64,000 nt of DNA from JAISGQ01 sp045536305 (GTDB lineage: Bacteria; Bacillota; Clostridia; Oscillospirales; Acutalibacteraceae): contig JAZSNH010000023.1 in assembly GCA_045536305.1 (NCBI GenBank), forward strand, positions 19,621-83,620. The letters are read 5' to 3'. The notes under the pieces are model-generated. The model saw only the letters and a program-made list of their open reading frames with translations, was not told the DNA's origin and did not search any database. The position numbers and the translations under genes were made by a program. Numbering within the stretch: position 1 is the stretch's first letter; every line of letters starts with the position of its first letter. Positions 1 to 7,925 of the stretch are shown here, in pieces.

Positions 1-45
1 GCTGCAGCCATCGGACTTTACGAATTTACAAAGGGCACATTCTGA
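1..45 (+). CDS. C-terminal end of an unidentified protein (partial)
   Basis: The window opens inside a reading frame that ends at a TGA at 43-45. Only the last 14 residues, AAAIGLYEFTKGTF, are visible, and they are followed within ten bases by a strong hairpin terminator. That spacing supports a real gene end. The fragment is too short to assign to a family. Confidence 0.6.
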   Translation, partial: AAAIGLYEFTKGTF

Positions 46-51
46 TATCTT

Positions 52-86
52 CTCCTGCGTAGAAATACGCAGGAGTTTTATTTTTC
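52..86 (+). terminator. Rho-independent terminator of the left-edge gene
   Basis: A perfect 10-bp stem (CTCCTGCGTA at 52-61, TACGCAGGAG at 66-75) with a GAAA tetraloop is followed by TTTTATTTTT. It insulates the left-edge gene from the PadR operon. Confidence 0.92.
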
Positions 87-95
87 AAAAAGCAC

Positions 96-124
96 TTGAC
101 TTATGTAGATGTTCTACATATAAT
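96..124 (+). promoter_or_regulatory. Sigma-A promoter of the padR-SEDS operon
   Basis: TTGACT at 96-101, a 17-bp spacer and a perfect TATAAT at 119-124. The spacer is largely filled by a palindrome (103-119), so a bound repressor would block RNA polymerase directly. Confidence 0.88.
103..119 (+). promoter_or_regulatory. Palindromic operator 1, probably for PadR
   Basis: Perfect inverted repeat ATGTAGA-TGT-TCTACAT lying in the promoter spacer. It contains the ATGT...ACAT half-sites typical of PadR-family operators. Autoregulation by the gene immediately downstream is inferred. Confidence 0.75.
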
Positions 125-130
125 ACAGAT

Positions 131-157
131 GTGATATGTAGTACATCTACATATCAC
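131..157 (+). promoter_or_regulatory. Palindromic operator 2, probably for PadR
   Basis: Perfect 11-bp inverted repeat (arm GTGATATGTAG at 131-141, arm CTACATATCAC at 147-157) around a 5-nt centre TACAT. It covers the expected transcription start and early leader. It shares the ATGTAG/CTACAT core with the first palindrome, which suggests two dimers of one repressor. Confidence 0.75.
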
Positions 158-188
158 GCATCAACACCATATATCGGGAGGTAATAAA

Positions 189-530
189 ATGAAAATCGAT
201 AAGTCTCTTCTTTCCGGAAGCTCTGCTATGCTTGTTCTGAAACTTCTTTTGGAAAAGGATATGTACGGTTATCAGATAACCGAAGAGCTTGCAAGCCGTT
301 CTCAAAATGTATTTGAAATGAAATCCGGTACTCTTTACCCTCTTCTTCACTCTCTTGAGCAGAAGGGTTTTATCACTGCTTATGAAATCGTTGAAGGCGG
401 AAGGTCCAGGCGCTACTATTGCATAACCGAATCGGGAAAAACCGCTCTTTCGGAAAAACATGCCGAGTGGGACAGCTTTTCCTCTGCCGTAAACAGCATA
501 ATGGGAGGTGCTCTTATTGCAAACGCATAA
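189..530 (+). CDS. PadR family transcriptional regulator
   Basis: A 113-residue protein with the PadR winged helix-turn-helix: a LVLKLLLEKDMYGYQI helix around residues 16-31 and the MKSGTLYPLLHSLEQKG recognition region around 45-61, followed by a short C-terminal helix. This is the compact PadR-s2 length. The ATG follows a GGGAGG Shine-Dalgarno. Two palindromes in its promoter imply autoregulation. It overlaps the start of the membrane-protein gene downstream, so it probably controls that gene in response to an unknown ligand or envelope stress. The family assignment is firm; the signal is unknown. Confidence 0.95.
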   Translation: MKIDKSLLSGSSAMLVLKLLLEKDMYGYQITEELASRSQNVFEMKSGTLYPLLHSLEQKGFITAYEIVEGGRSRRYYCITESGKTALSEKHAEWDSFSSAVNSIMGGALIANA

Positions 531-1815
531 CACAAAAAACGAGTTTTTGAGAATTGTAGGCGATCAGATACGATGGAAGCGTGCTCGTAAGCCTTTGCTT
601 TATGAGCTTGAATCCCACATTATGGATAAATGTGACGCTTTGACTGAGGAGGGAATGGAAAAATCTCACGCCGAGGCTGTTGCCGTTGCGGAAATGGGAG
701 ACCCTGAGACAATTGGTGCAGAGCTTAACAGAGTTCACCGTCCGCGTCCCAACCTCCTTCTGCTTTTCGGCTCTGCTGCACTGCTGATCCTCGGCATAGC
801 AATGCTGTGGTCTGTAGGCGGCAATTCGTATCAGTTCAGGCACATGGTCATCTACAGTGTTATCGGAATCATTTTCCTGATTCTTGGATATTTTTTTGAT
901 TACACCTTGCTGTCACGCTTTTCGATTCCTGTTTTCTGCAGTGTATGCTCTTTTTGTTTTATTTTCGGAATGATGAATAATTCTTTCCTTTCTACCGCCG
1001 CTCACCAGCTGTGCTATATTCTTCCCCTCGCTTTTGCCGCTTTTATTTACTCACTGAGAAATTCAAGGCATATTTTCCTTTTATCCTGCTGTGCATTGCT
1101 TTGTGTACTGCTCGCTTCTTCCCATATACGATTTTTCGGTTCCGTAATGATATACAACGCTGTAATTTGCTGCATTATTCTCATCTATCTTGCAGCAAAA
1201 GGTTTGCTTATCAAAAACAAGCTCCTTGCTATGCTACCCGCACTTGCAGTCTTACTCCTTTTTATCATTCTCTCATTCATTTATGACGGTGTTCTCTTTA
1301 TGCGCCTTGAAAATGCTTTTAACCCTGCGAAGGATCCTACGGGCTATGGCTGGGTGCCTCTGCAGATACGGGAACTGATAGATTCTTCTGCATTTATCGG
1401 CGCAGGAGCTGAGAGCTCACAAGCTGCTCTGTTTATGGGCTCTGCCGATTTTTCACTTGTCGATTACATGCTCACCGCCGCATCATACAAGCATGGGCTT
1501 ATTGTCTTTGCCGTTGTTTGCTTGCTCACAGTGTTCCTTATTATTGTTGTTATTTTAGGTGTTCGTCGGCAAAGCTGTAAATTCGGAAAGCTCATTATTT
1601 TAACTATCGGTCTTTCTTTCCTTATGCGGATTATTGCCTATATTGTCGGCAATCTCGGATTTACGCTCATCTCACTTGATGGCTTTCCGATGTTCTCCTG
1701 CAACGGCAAGCTTCTGATTTTGGATATGTTTGTTATGGGCACAGCACTTTCCGTTTTCCGAATGGAAAGCATTGCACGTGATACGACAGGCCAATACACA
1801 CCTATTAAATCTTGA
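517..1815 (+). CDS. Permease-prefix plus SEDS (FtsW/RodA-like) membrane protein
   Basis: I chose the TTG at 517 because GGGAGG (503-508) lies 8 nt before it; an in-frame GTG at 508 is too close to that site. This gives 432 residues. Residues about 1-75 form a soluble helical domain like the permease prefix domain often paired with PadR regulators. The rest has about ten hydrophobic segments. An RLENAFNPAKDPTGYGW stretch and a GAGAESS...DYMLTAASYKHG stretch match the SEDS pattern (NPW-DP-G, then GLG-S and TDFIFA-EELG). The Asp at about residue 316 aligns with the SEDS catalytic Asp, but the following EE pair is lost. Glycosyltransferase activity is therefore possible but not assured. Coupled to padR by a 14-bp overlap. 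Confidence 0.8.
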   Translation: MQTHNTKNEFLRIVGDQIRWKRARKPLLYELESHIMDKCDALTEEGMEKSHAEAVAVAEMGDPETIGAELNRVHRPRPNLLLLFGSAALLILGIAMLWSVGGNSYQFRHMVIYSVIGIIFLILGYFFDYTLLSRFSIPVFCSVCSFCFIFGMMNNSFLSTAAHQLCYILPLAFAAFIYSLRNSRHIFLLSCCALLCVLLASSHIRFFGSVMIYNAVICCIILIYLAAKGLLIKNKLLAMLPALAVLLLFIILSFIYDGVLFMRLENAFNPAKDPTGYGWVPLQIRELIDSSAFIGAGAESSQAALFMGSADFSLVDYMLTAASYKHGLIVFAVVCLLTVFLIIVVILGVRRQSCKFGKLIILTIGLSFLMRIIAYIVGNLGFTLISLDGFPMFSCNGKLLILDMFVMGTALSVFRMESIARDTTGQYTPIKS

Positions 1816-1827
1816 TCAGCTCAATTT

Positions 1828-1866
1828 AATCGGCACATTGCTTTTTAACGCAGTGTGCCGATTTTC
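1828..1866 (+). terminator. Terminator of the padR-SEDS operon
   Basis: Stem arms AATCGGCACATTGC (1828-1841) and GCAGTGTGCCGATT (1850-1863), paired with one G-T wobble and followed by TT. The T-tract is short, so strength is moderate. Confidence 0.75.
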
Positions 1867-1883
1867 GCTGTATTCCCTTTTCC

Positions 1884-1912
1884 TTGACAACAAATCTGAT
1901 AAATGTTATTAT
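1884..1912 (+). promoter_or_regulatory. Sigma-A promoter of the ROK regulator gene
   Basis: TTGACA at 1884-1889, a 17-bp spacer, then TATTAT at 1907-1912, about 59 bp before the chosen start codon. Confidence 0.8.
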
Positions 1913-1970
1913 TTAATTTGGAATTTGTCCGTTTTTTGGATTAAATACAATGCAGGTGAGGAAAGTTATA

Positions 1971-3251
1971 ATGTTTAACCCGAACAACCATATCGAATCC
2001 CCCTATACTATTGCAGCAAAACCTTCCAATTTAAAAATCAACAACAGAAAGGCTATTCTTGGCCTGCTCAGAAAAAATGCGCTTCTTTCTGTCACAGAAA
2101 TTTCAGAGTTTACAGGTCTTAGCCGTACAACGGCAATGAAGACTGTAAACTATCTTCAGTCCAAGGGCTATGTCGTTTCTGCAGGTAAGGGCGATTCAAC
2201 CTTTGAAGGCGGCAAGAAACCCGAAATTTTTAAATTCAATTCCGATTACGGATATATCTATTGCATATCCATTATGGATACCGCGATCGAGGGTGCGCTT
2301 CTTGACATGGATGCTTCGATTATTGACCGTTGTAAGATCGGTCACACCGCTGAGGCTTCGCCTGAGATAATCGTTGATAATATAGCAGTGGCTTTTCGCC
2401 TTCTGCGCGAGAAAAATGACATACAAACCGACGAGATCATTTGTGTATCCATCGGATGTGACGGTATTATCAATTCCGACAAGGGGGTTATCTGCAACAG
2501 CCCTCATTACCGCACATGGCCTGCAAATCTTGATATATGCAAGCTTGTTTCCGAAAAGCTCGGCAACAATTATCCTGTCCTTACCGACAACAACGTTCGC
2601 CTGATGGCTCATGCCGATCTTGACAAGCTCACCCTTGAGCAGCGCAGAGATGTTGTCGCTCTGATGGCAGGCTACGGTGTCGGCGGATGCGTTATCCACA
2701 ACTGGCAGGTTCTGCGCGGCGCTAATTTTGAGCTGGGCGAATTGGGGCATCAGATAGTCAACCCATTCGATGATGAAGTATGTCAGTGCGGCGGCAGAGG
2801 CTGCTTTGAGCAGATGATATTGGAGGATCGTGTTGTTCGTCAGGCTCATAAGTTCTTTTCCGAGAATGTGGAATTTGAATCGTCCTCTCTTTCCGATGCA
2901 TGCAAAAACAAAACTCTTTCTATTCAGATGATTTTTGACGCCGCAAACGCAGGCGATGCTTTTGCACGCAAGATCTTAGACTGGGTTTTGATATGGTTCA
3001 GCATGGCTTTTCACAATATTCTTTTAAATCATGACCCACAGGTTATAATTATTTACGGTGTATATTCCACTGCCGGAGAATATTTCTTTTCCATGCTTCA
3101 TGAAAAGCTTAATGAAATGCATTTTGGCGGAAAAGGTTCAAATGTGGAAATTATGACCACCGAACATGACAGCGAGACCGCTTTTATTACAGGCGCCGGA
3201 AAATATGCCATTGAGCTGTTCTTTGATTCCAACGATACATACGCCGATTGA
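1971..3251 (+). CDS. ROK family transcriptional regulator (NagC/XylR type)
   Basis: A 426-residue protein with an N-terminal winged helix (residues about 28-75, VTEISEFTGLSRTTAMK) fused to a ROK sugar-kinase-like domain. The zinc and ROK signature CQCGGRGCFEQ lies near residues 272-282, and glycine-rich sugar and nucleotide loops (SIGCDGII, AGYGVGGC) are present. I chose ATG 1971 over an ATG at 1950 because GGTGAGG lies just before it. Regulators of this family bind a sugar or sugar phosphate and repress uptake and hydrolysis genes. The adjacent MFS permease and GH2 enzyme are the likely targets. The exact sugar is unknown. Confidence 0.92.
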   Translation: MFNPNNHIESPYTIAAKPSNLKINNRKAILGLLRKNALLSVTEISEFTGLSRTTAMKTVNYLQSKGYVVSAGKGDSTFEGGKKPEIFKFNSDYGYIYCISIMDTAIEGALLDMDASIIDRCKIGHTAEASPEIIVDNIAVAFRLLREKNDIQTDEIICVSIGCDGIINSDKGVICNSPHYRTWPANLDICKLVSEKLGNNYPVLTDNNVRLMAHADLDKLTLEQRRDVVALMAGYGVGGCVIHNWQVLRGANFELGELGHQIVNPFDDEVCQCGGRGCFEQMILEDRVVRQAHKFFSENVEFESSSLSDACKNKTLSIQMIFDAANAGDAFARKILDWVLIWFSMAFHNILLNHDPQVIIIYGVYSTAGEYFFSMLHEKLNEMHFGGKGSNVEIMTTEHDSETAFITGAGKYAIELFFDSNDTYAD

Positions 3252-3267
3252 TTGATTTTTTAACCAG

Positions 3268-3309
3268 AACACCGTGAAAGCTTCGTGTTTTTTGCGGTGT
3301 TTTTTGTTT
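3268..3309 (+). terminator. Probable terminator after the ROK gene
   Basis: Short arms AACACCG (3268-3274) and CGGTGTT (3295-3301) with a long loop, followed by a T-rich run. It is weaker than most terminators in this window and may allow readthrough into the transporter gene. Confidence 0.6.
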
Positions 3310-3396
3310 TAGGCTTTTGTCGATATTGAAAAAAAACTTCATGTATGATAAACTTTATACAGTGTATTTTCACAACACGAGAAAGGCAGAGTCATT

Positions 3397-4686
3397 ATGA
3401 AAAAGCTATCCGCCCGACTTTGGGCTTCCTTTATCCTTATCGGACTTGTAGGACAGTTCGCATGGACTATCGAGAATATGTATTTCAATGTTTATCTTTA
3501 TAACACTATTTCCACCGACCCCGGTTATATTGCCGCGATGGTTGCCGCAAGCGCGATCAGCGCCACTCTTACAACTCTGCTTATGGGCGCGCTGACCGAT
3601 AAGCTGGGCAAAAGAAAGATCTTTATCTCTCTCGGTTATATTCTCTGGGGTATTTCAACCGCCTCCTTCGGCTTTATTACAGTTGACAATATCGCCCACC
3701 TTTTCCCTGCCGCTTCTGCTGTCTCGCTTGCCGCAGGACTGGTGGTCGCCATGGACTGCATTATGACCTTCTTCGGCTCCACCGCAAATGATGCGGCGTT
3801 CAATGCTTTTGTAACAGATAACACCAATTGTGAAAACAGAGGCAAGGTCGAATCTGTTCTCGCAATCCTTCCGCTTATTTCAATGCTCGTTATTTTCGGT
3901 TTATTCGATTCCATGACCCAGCGCGGAGAATGGCAGAATTTTTTCCTTATATTCGGTATCGCTGTCACCGTCACAGGTCTTGTGTCCCTCCTGCTTGTCA
4001 AGGATGCTGATATAAAACCCTCCGGCGATGCTTATTTCAAAAAGCTTATCCACGGCTTTAAGCCCTCTGTAATAAAAGCAAATCCATTGCTTTATATCGC
4101 ACTTGCCGCAATGCTGATATTCTCTGTGGCCGTTCAGATCTTCTTCCCATATCTTATTATTTACATCCAGAATTACCTTAATTTTGATAATTATGCCATA
4201 ATACTCGGTGTTGTGCTCCTTGTCGCTTCGATTGTCTCCGTTGTTTTCGGAAGCGTTATCGATAAGGTCGGCAAGCTTAAATTTATTGTTCCTGCCTGCA
4301 TTGTAATGTTTGCAGGACTTATTGCCATGTTTTTTGTTCGCTCCTTTGTGCCGGTCATAATCGCGGGTATTGTCATGATGAGCGGATACATGCTTGTTAC
4401 CGCCGCAGTCAATGCTACCGTCCGCGATTACACTCCTACCGATTCCGTCGGACATTTTCAGGGCGTGAGGATGATATTCTCTGTTCTGCTTCCCATGGTC
4501 ATCGGTCCGTATATCGGCGCAGCCGTTATCAGAAACAGCAGCGAAACCTATATGGAGCTCGGTCAGGTCAAAAACGTTCCCACTCCGTATATCTTCCTCA
4601 CAGCAGCCGCTGCTCTTATTCCGATCATCATTCCCGTTATTATTCTTAAGATCAAAAGCAGAACAAAAGCTGAGGTGATATCTTGA
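3397..4686 (+). CDS. MFS transporter, likely sugar/glycoside permease
   Basis: A 429-residue integral membrane protein with about twelve hydrophobic helices. The loop after helix 2 reads GALTDKLGKRK, the MFS signature (G-x-x-x-D-x-x-G-x-x). Length and N-terminus (LWASFILIGLVGQFAWTIENM) resemble glycoside-pentoside-hexuronide-type carriers. ATG 3397 follows GAGAAAGG. The stop codon overlaps the start of the GH2 gene (TGATG), so transporter and glycosidase are translationally coupled. The substrate is probably a glycoside or oligosaccharide that the GH2 enzyme then cleaves in the cytoplasm. Substrate identity is inference. Confidence 0.85.
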   Translation: MKKLSARLWASFILIGLVGQFAWTIENMYFNVYLYNTISTDPGYIAAMVAASAISATLTTLLMGALTDKLGKRKIFISLGYILWGISTASFGFITVDNIAHLFPAASAVSLAAGLVVAMDCIMTFFGSTANDAAFNAFVTDNTNCENRGKVESVLAILPLISMLVIFGLFDSMTQRGEWQNFFLIFGIAVTVTGLVSLLLVKDADIKPSGDAYFKKLIHGFKPSVIKANPLLYIALAAMLIFSVAVQIFFPYLIIYIQNYLNFDNYAIILGVVLLVASIVSVVFGSVIDKVGKLKFIVPACIVMFAGLIAMFFVRSFVPVIIAGIVMMSGYMLVTAAVNATVRDYTPTDSVGHFQGVRMIFSVLLPMVIGPYIGAAVIRNSSETYMELGQVKNVPTPYIFLTAAAALIPIIIPVIILKIKSRTKAEVIS

Positions 4687-6404
4687 TGAGATCGATATTT
4701 GCCGATTCTATAGGCCGCGTTCCCCTTTCCGAATATCCTCGCGAACAGATGAAGCGTACAGCCGATACCTGGCAGTGTTTAAACGGTGTCTGGGATTACG
4801 CCTTTACATCTGATAATGATTTCCCCAAAACGTATGACGGCGAGATAGTGGTTCCGTTTTCTCCCGAATGTGAAGCAAGCGGTGTCATGCGTACTCTCGC
4901 ACCGGCTCAGACACTGTGGTATCGCCGCATTGTATCACTTGAAAAAGAAAATAAAGATAAAAAAATACTGCTTCATTTCGGAGCGGTGGATCAGATTGCA
5001 GAAGTTTTCATAAACGGAAAAAGCGTTATAGAGCACATCGGAGGCTATACGCCTTTTTCCTGTGACATAACAAAGCTTGTGTCGGACAATGATTTTGAGC
5101 TGATAGTTAAGGTAAATGACCTCAGCGACACCGCATCTCATTCGAGAGGAAAACAGAAATTCAAACGAGGCGGCATCTGGTATACCCCTCAAAGCGGTAT
5201 CTGGCAGACTGTCTGGCTTGAATATGTTCCGAAGGATTATATAAATGCGCTTATTATCACACCTTTATTTGACAGCAGCGAGCTGGAGCTTACCGTACAA
5301 TGCGGCAGCGGTGATTTCCCGTGTACCGTCAGTATTGATTCGCGCACTGTTGTGACAAACGCCAACTGCAAGACCCGTATCCCCATGCCTGATTTTATTC
5401 CATGGGACTGCGATTCTCCTTATCTTTACCCGTTTACTGTCAGCATGGAGCAGGACAGTGTCGAAAGCTACGCCGCAATGCGTAAGATAGAGATAGCCGC
5501 AGACAAAAAAGGCGTTAAACGTCTTTTCCTGAACAACAAACCCCTGTTCAACAACGGTCTGCTGGATCAGGGCTACTGGCCGGAATCGCTCTACACTCCC
5601 CCTACTGAAGAAGCCATAATATTTGATATTGAAACCGCAAAACGCATGGGCTATAATATGCTTCGCAAGCATATTAAAATAGAGCCTCTGCGATGGTATT
5701 ACCACTGCGACAGACTGGGCATGCTGGTATGGCAGGATATGATAAACGGCGGCGGTCAGTATAAATTTATGACTATTTCCGCTCCGCTTGTCACAAAAAT
5801 ACATATCAAGGACAACAGATACCGTGCCTTTGCAAGAACCGATGCCGAGGGACGAGCTCAGTATCGTAAAGAGCTCGAGGAAATGATAATTCACCTTCGT
5901 TCATGTCCCTGCATCGTTCTTTGGGTGCCCTTCAACGAAGGCTGGGGACAGTTTGATGCAGCCGACGCATGCGAGCTTATAAGAAATCTCGACCCTACTC
6001 GTCCCATCGATCACGCAAGCGGATGGCACGATCAGAAAATCGGTGAGATCAAAAGTCTTCACGTGTATTTTTCACGATACAGATTCCATCCCGACAAGCT
6101 GGGGCGCGCTGTTGTGCTTTCTGAGTTTGGCGGATATAATCAGAGAATAGAAGGTCACTCTTTTAATTCAAAGGACTTTGGATATAAAAAATTCGGTTCC
6201 CAAAAGGAGCTTACAAACGCATACCGCAGACTCTATGAGCAGGAGATAATTCCTGCCGCCGAAAAGGGACTGTGCGCGAGTGTCTATACTCAGCTCACTG
6301 ACGTTGAGGATGAGGTCAACGGTATTATGACTTACGATCGTGCAGTTATTAAAATAGACGAGAATGTCACGAAAGAAATTTCCGACAAGCTCAGACAATT
6401 CTAA
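4686..6404 (+). CDS. Glycoside hydrolase family 2 protein (beta-galactosidase/glucuronidase type)
   Basis: A 572-residue protein with the GH2 plan: jelly-roll sugar-binding domain (about 10-180), Ig-like domain (about 180-270) and TIM barrel (about 275-572). The acid/base Glu sits in WVPFNEGWGQF near residue 418 and the nucleophile Glu in VLSEFGGY near residue 478. No signal peptide is seen, so it should act in the cytoplasm on an imported glycoside. It lacks the long C-terminal domains of LacZ and is closer to uidA-sized enzymes. ATG 4686 follows GAGGTGAT; a TTG at 4683 is the alternative. Activity could be on beta-galactosides, glucuronides or mannosides. Confidence 0.92.
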   Translation: MRSIFADSIGRVPLSEYPREQMKRTADTWQCLNGVWDYAFTSDNDFPKTYDGEIVVPFSPECEASGVMRTLAPAQTLWYRRIVSLEKENKDKKILLHFGAVDQIAEVFINGKSVIEHIGGYTPFSCDITKLVSDNDFELIVKVNDLSDTASHSRGKQKFKRGGIWYTPQSGIWQTVWLEYVPKDYINALIITPLFDSSELELTVQCGSGDFPCTVSIDSRTVVTNANCKTRIPMPDFIPWDCDSPYLYPFTVSMEQDSVESYAAMRKIEIAADKKGVKRLFLNNKPLFNNGLLDQGYWPESLYTPPTEEAIIFDIETAKRMGYNMLRKHIKIEPLRWYYHCDRLGMLVWQDMINGGGQYKFMTISAPLVTKIHIKDNRYRAFARTDAEGRAQYRKELEEMIIHLRSCPCIVLWVPFNEGWGQFDAADACELIRNLDPTRPIDHASGWHDQKIGEIKSLHVYFSRYRFHPDKLGRAVVLSEFGGYNQRIEGHSFNSKDFGYKKFGSQKELTNAYRRLYEQEIIPAAEKGLCASVYTQLTDVEDEVNGIMTYDRAVIKIDENVTKEISDKLRQF

Positions 6405-6425
6405 CTTTTAAAGGAGATCTTTTTT

Positions 6426-6674
6426 ATGGACAAATTTCGAAAAGTAATAGCCAAAACTGTCAGGATCATAAGAATAATTTCTCTTGTGTTCGTTTCGCTG
6501 TTCGGTTTGCTGGCTTTTATTGCAAAGTACCTGAAGTTTACATTTATCGACGATGTTCTTGCATTTATTCATTATCCGTGGCCTTATGATTCTTTTTGGC
6601 TGCTGTGCGGAATCGCTCTTGCCGTACTCATTATTTCACATATTATAGTTGAAAAATATTTCAGCTACGATTAA
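6426..6674 (+). CDS. Small two-helix membrane protein, unknown function
   Basis: An 82-residue protein with a basic N-terminus, hydrophobic helices at about 17-34 and 56-76, and a short polar end. ATG follows AAGGAGAT, and a bidirectional terminator starts at its stop codon. It lies 21 bp after the GH2 gene and is probably cotranscribed with it. I do not recognise a family. It could be an accessory subunit of the neighbouring permease, but nothing in the sequence proves that. Confidence 0.75.
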   Translation: MDKFRKVIAKTVRIIRIISLVFVSLFGLLAFIAKYLKFTFIDDVLAFIHYPWPYDSFWLLCGIALAVLIISHIIVEKYFSYD

Positions 6675-6715
6675 AACAAAAAGCCGTCCGATAAAATCGG
6701 ACGGCTTTTTGTTTT
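6673..6715. terminator. Bidirectional terminator between the GH2 cassette and the GNAT gene
   Basis: A perfect 20-bp inverted repeat (arms 6673-6692 and 6696-6715) with an AAA loop. The outer part is A-rich/T-rich on both strands, and the core is GCCGTCCGAT/ATCGGACGGC. It serves two convergent transcription units. Confidence 0.93.
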
Positions 6716-6726
6716 ATTACCTGAAG

Positions 6727-7176
6727 CTATCGTATCAGCTTTACAAGATATTCCGTTGTTCCTTCCTCAAAAACCTTTTCCTCTGTAACGCTGAAGCCGT
6801 GCTTTTTATAAAACCTTATTGCCCCTGTATTTTTCTCAAGCGCCCAAAGATGATCGACTCCATGATTTTCGACAGCATAATTTAAAAGCTTTTCCCCTAT
6901 TCCACGGTTTTGGAAAAAGGTGTCTACAAAAAGCTTTTTTACTTCCCTTCCGTCTAAAATTATAAGGCCTCTGACAACACCGTCATCATAAATATATGTA
7001 TTGTCGAGCATTTTTCTGTCGGTTAAAAACTCGGCGGCAATATCGACTACCTGCAGTTCTCCGAAGGAATACTCATCCTCCTTGAATATGGGATAGAAAT
7101 TGACTCTGTTATTAAATACCAGAATTTCCGCTATTCTGGAAACGTCACGTTCGGCAGCTTTTCTTATATTTTCCAT
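6727..7176 (-). CDS. GNAT family N-acetyltransferase
   Basis: A 149-residue protein. Motif A of GNAT enzymes is seen as VKKLFVDTFFQNRGIGEKLL (residues about 83-102), where Q/R-x-x-G-x-G binds the acetyl-CoA pyrophosphate. It is followed by AIRFYKKHGF, the usual motif B. It lies 9 bp after nadE on the same strand and is likely the last gene of that operon. The acceptor substrate is unknown. Confidence 0.9.
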   Translation of the reverse strand: MENIRKAAERDVSRIAEILVFNNRVNFYPIFKEDEYSFGELQVVDIAAEFLTDRKMLDNTYIYDDGVVRGLIILDGREVKKLFVDTFFQNRGIGEKLLNYAVENHGVDHLWALEKNTGAIRFYKKHGFSVTEEKVFEEGTTEYLVKLIR

Positions 7177-7185
7177 AATACCACC

Positions 7186-7920
7186 TTACGGCTTAAAATA
7201 AGGCAGCGGCTCCAGCTTAAACCGATTAAGTCTGTAAAGCCTATCTATTTTAGCCTTTATCTCTTCATCCTCACATATACCTTCTCTTATATACCTGTCA
7301 AGCACTGCATACGTAAATCCGAGATTGTCCTCGTCGGTTTTTCCGCAAAGGCCATCGCTCGGCACCTTATAGACCAGAGATTTTGGAAGTCCGAGCTCAA
7401 TGCCGACCTGCTTTACCTCTTCCACTGTCATTCCTGCCAACGGCGCAAAGTCTCCTGCGGAATCACCGTAACGCGTGGAATAGCCTACCCAGTCTTCCGA
7501 AAGATTGCAGGTATTGACCACTCGGCCGTTATTATTCTGCGATACAGCATAAAGGGTAGTCATTCTTATCCTGGGCGGGAGGTTTATCTGTGCCTGCCTT
7601 GTCATTTCGGGAATTCCCGATTCTGCAATAGCCTCTATCATCGCATCCACTGTTGTTTTTATGTTAACGGTATAGCGTTTGATTTTAAGATGTGCGAACA
7701 GCTCATCAACATCGCTCATATCCGGCTGGATACCGTTCGGCATTGAAACTCCTATTACTCTGTCCCTTCCAAGAGCTGCGACACAAAGCGCCGCAGCAAC
7801 GGTTGAATCCTTTCCTCCGGAAATGCCTATTATTGCATTACAGTCTTTTCCATTGTTTTCAAACCATTGGCGCACCCATTCTATCGCTCTCTCTGTTACT
7901 TTCTTTGCATCAAAGCTCAT
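7186..7920 (-). CDS. nadE: NAD+ synthetase, ammonia-dependent
   Basis: A 244-residue protein of the N-type ATP pyrophosphatase family. The PP-loop SGGKDS is at residues 34-39, and the ARYGDSAGD-type deamido-NAD region is present (YSTRYGDSAGDFAPLAGMTVEEV). A PSDGLCGKTDEDNLGFTY stretch is typical of NadE. No glutaminase domain is attached, so ammonia should be the nitrogen donor. The ATG at 7920 is preceded by AAGGAG within the end of the ecfA gene, which indicates translational coupling. It makes NAD from deamido-NAD in the cytoplasm. Confidence 0.95.
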   Translation of the reverse strand: MSFDAKKVTERAIEWVRQWFENNGKDCNAIIGISGGKDSTVAAALCVAALGRDRVIGVSMPNGIQPDMSDVDELFAHLKIKRYTVNIKTTVDAMIEAIAESGIPEMTRQAQINLPPRIRMTTLYAVSQNNNGRVVNTCNLSEDWVGYSTRYGDSAGDFAPLAGMTVEEVKQVGIELGLPKSLVYKVPSDGLCGKTDEDNLGFTYAVLDRYIREGICEDEEIKAKIDRLYRLNRFKLEPLPYFKP

Positions 7921-7925
7921 TACAT

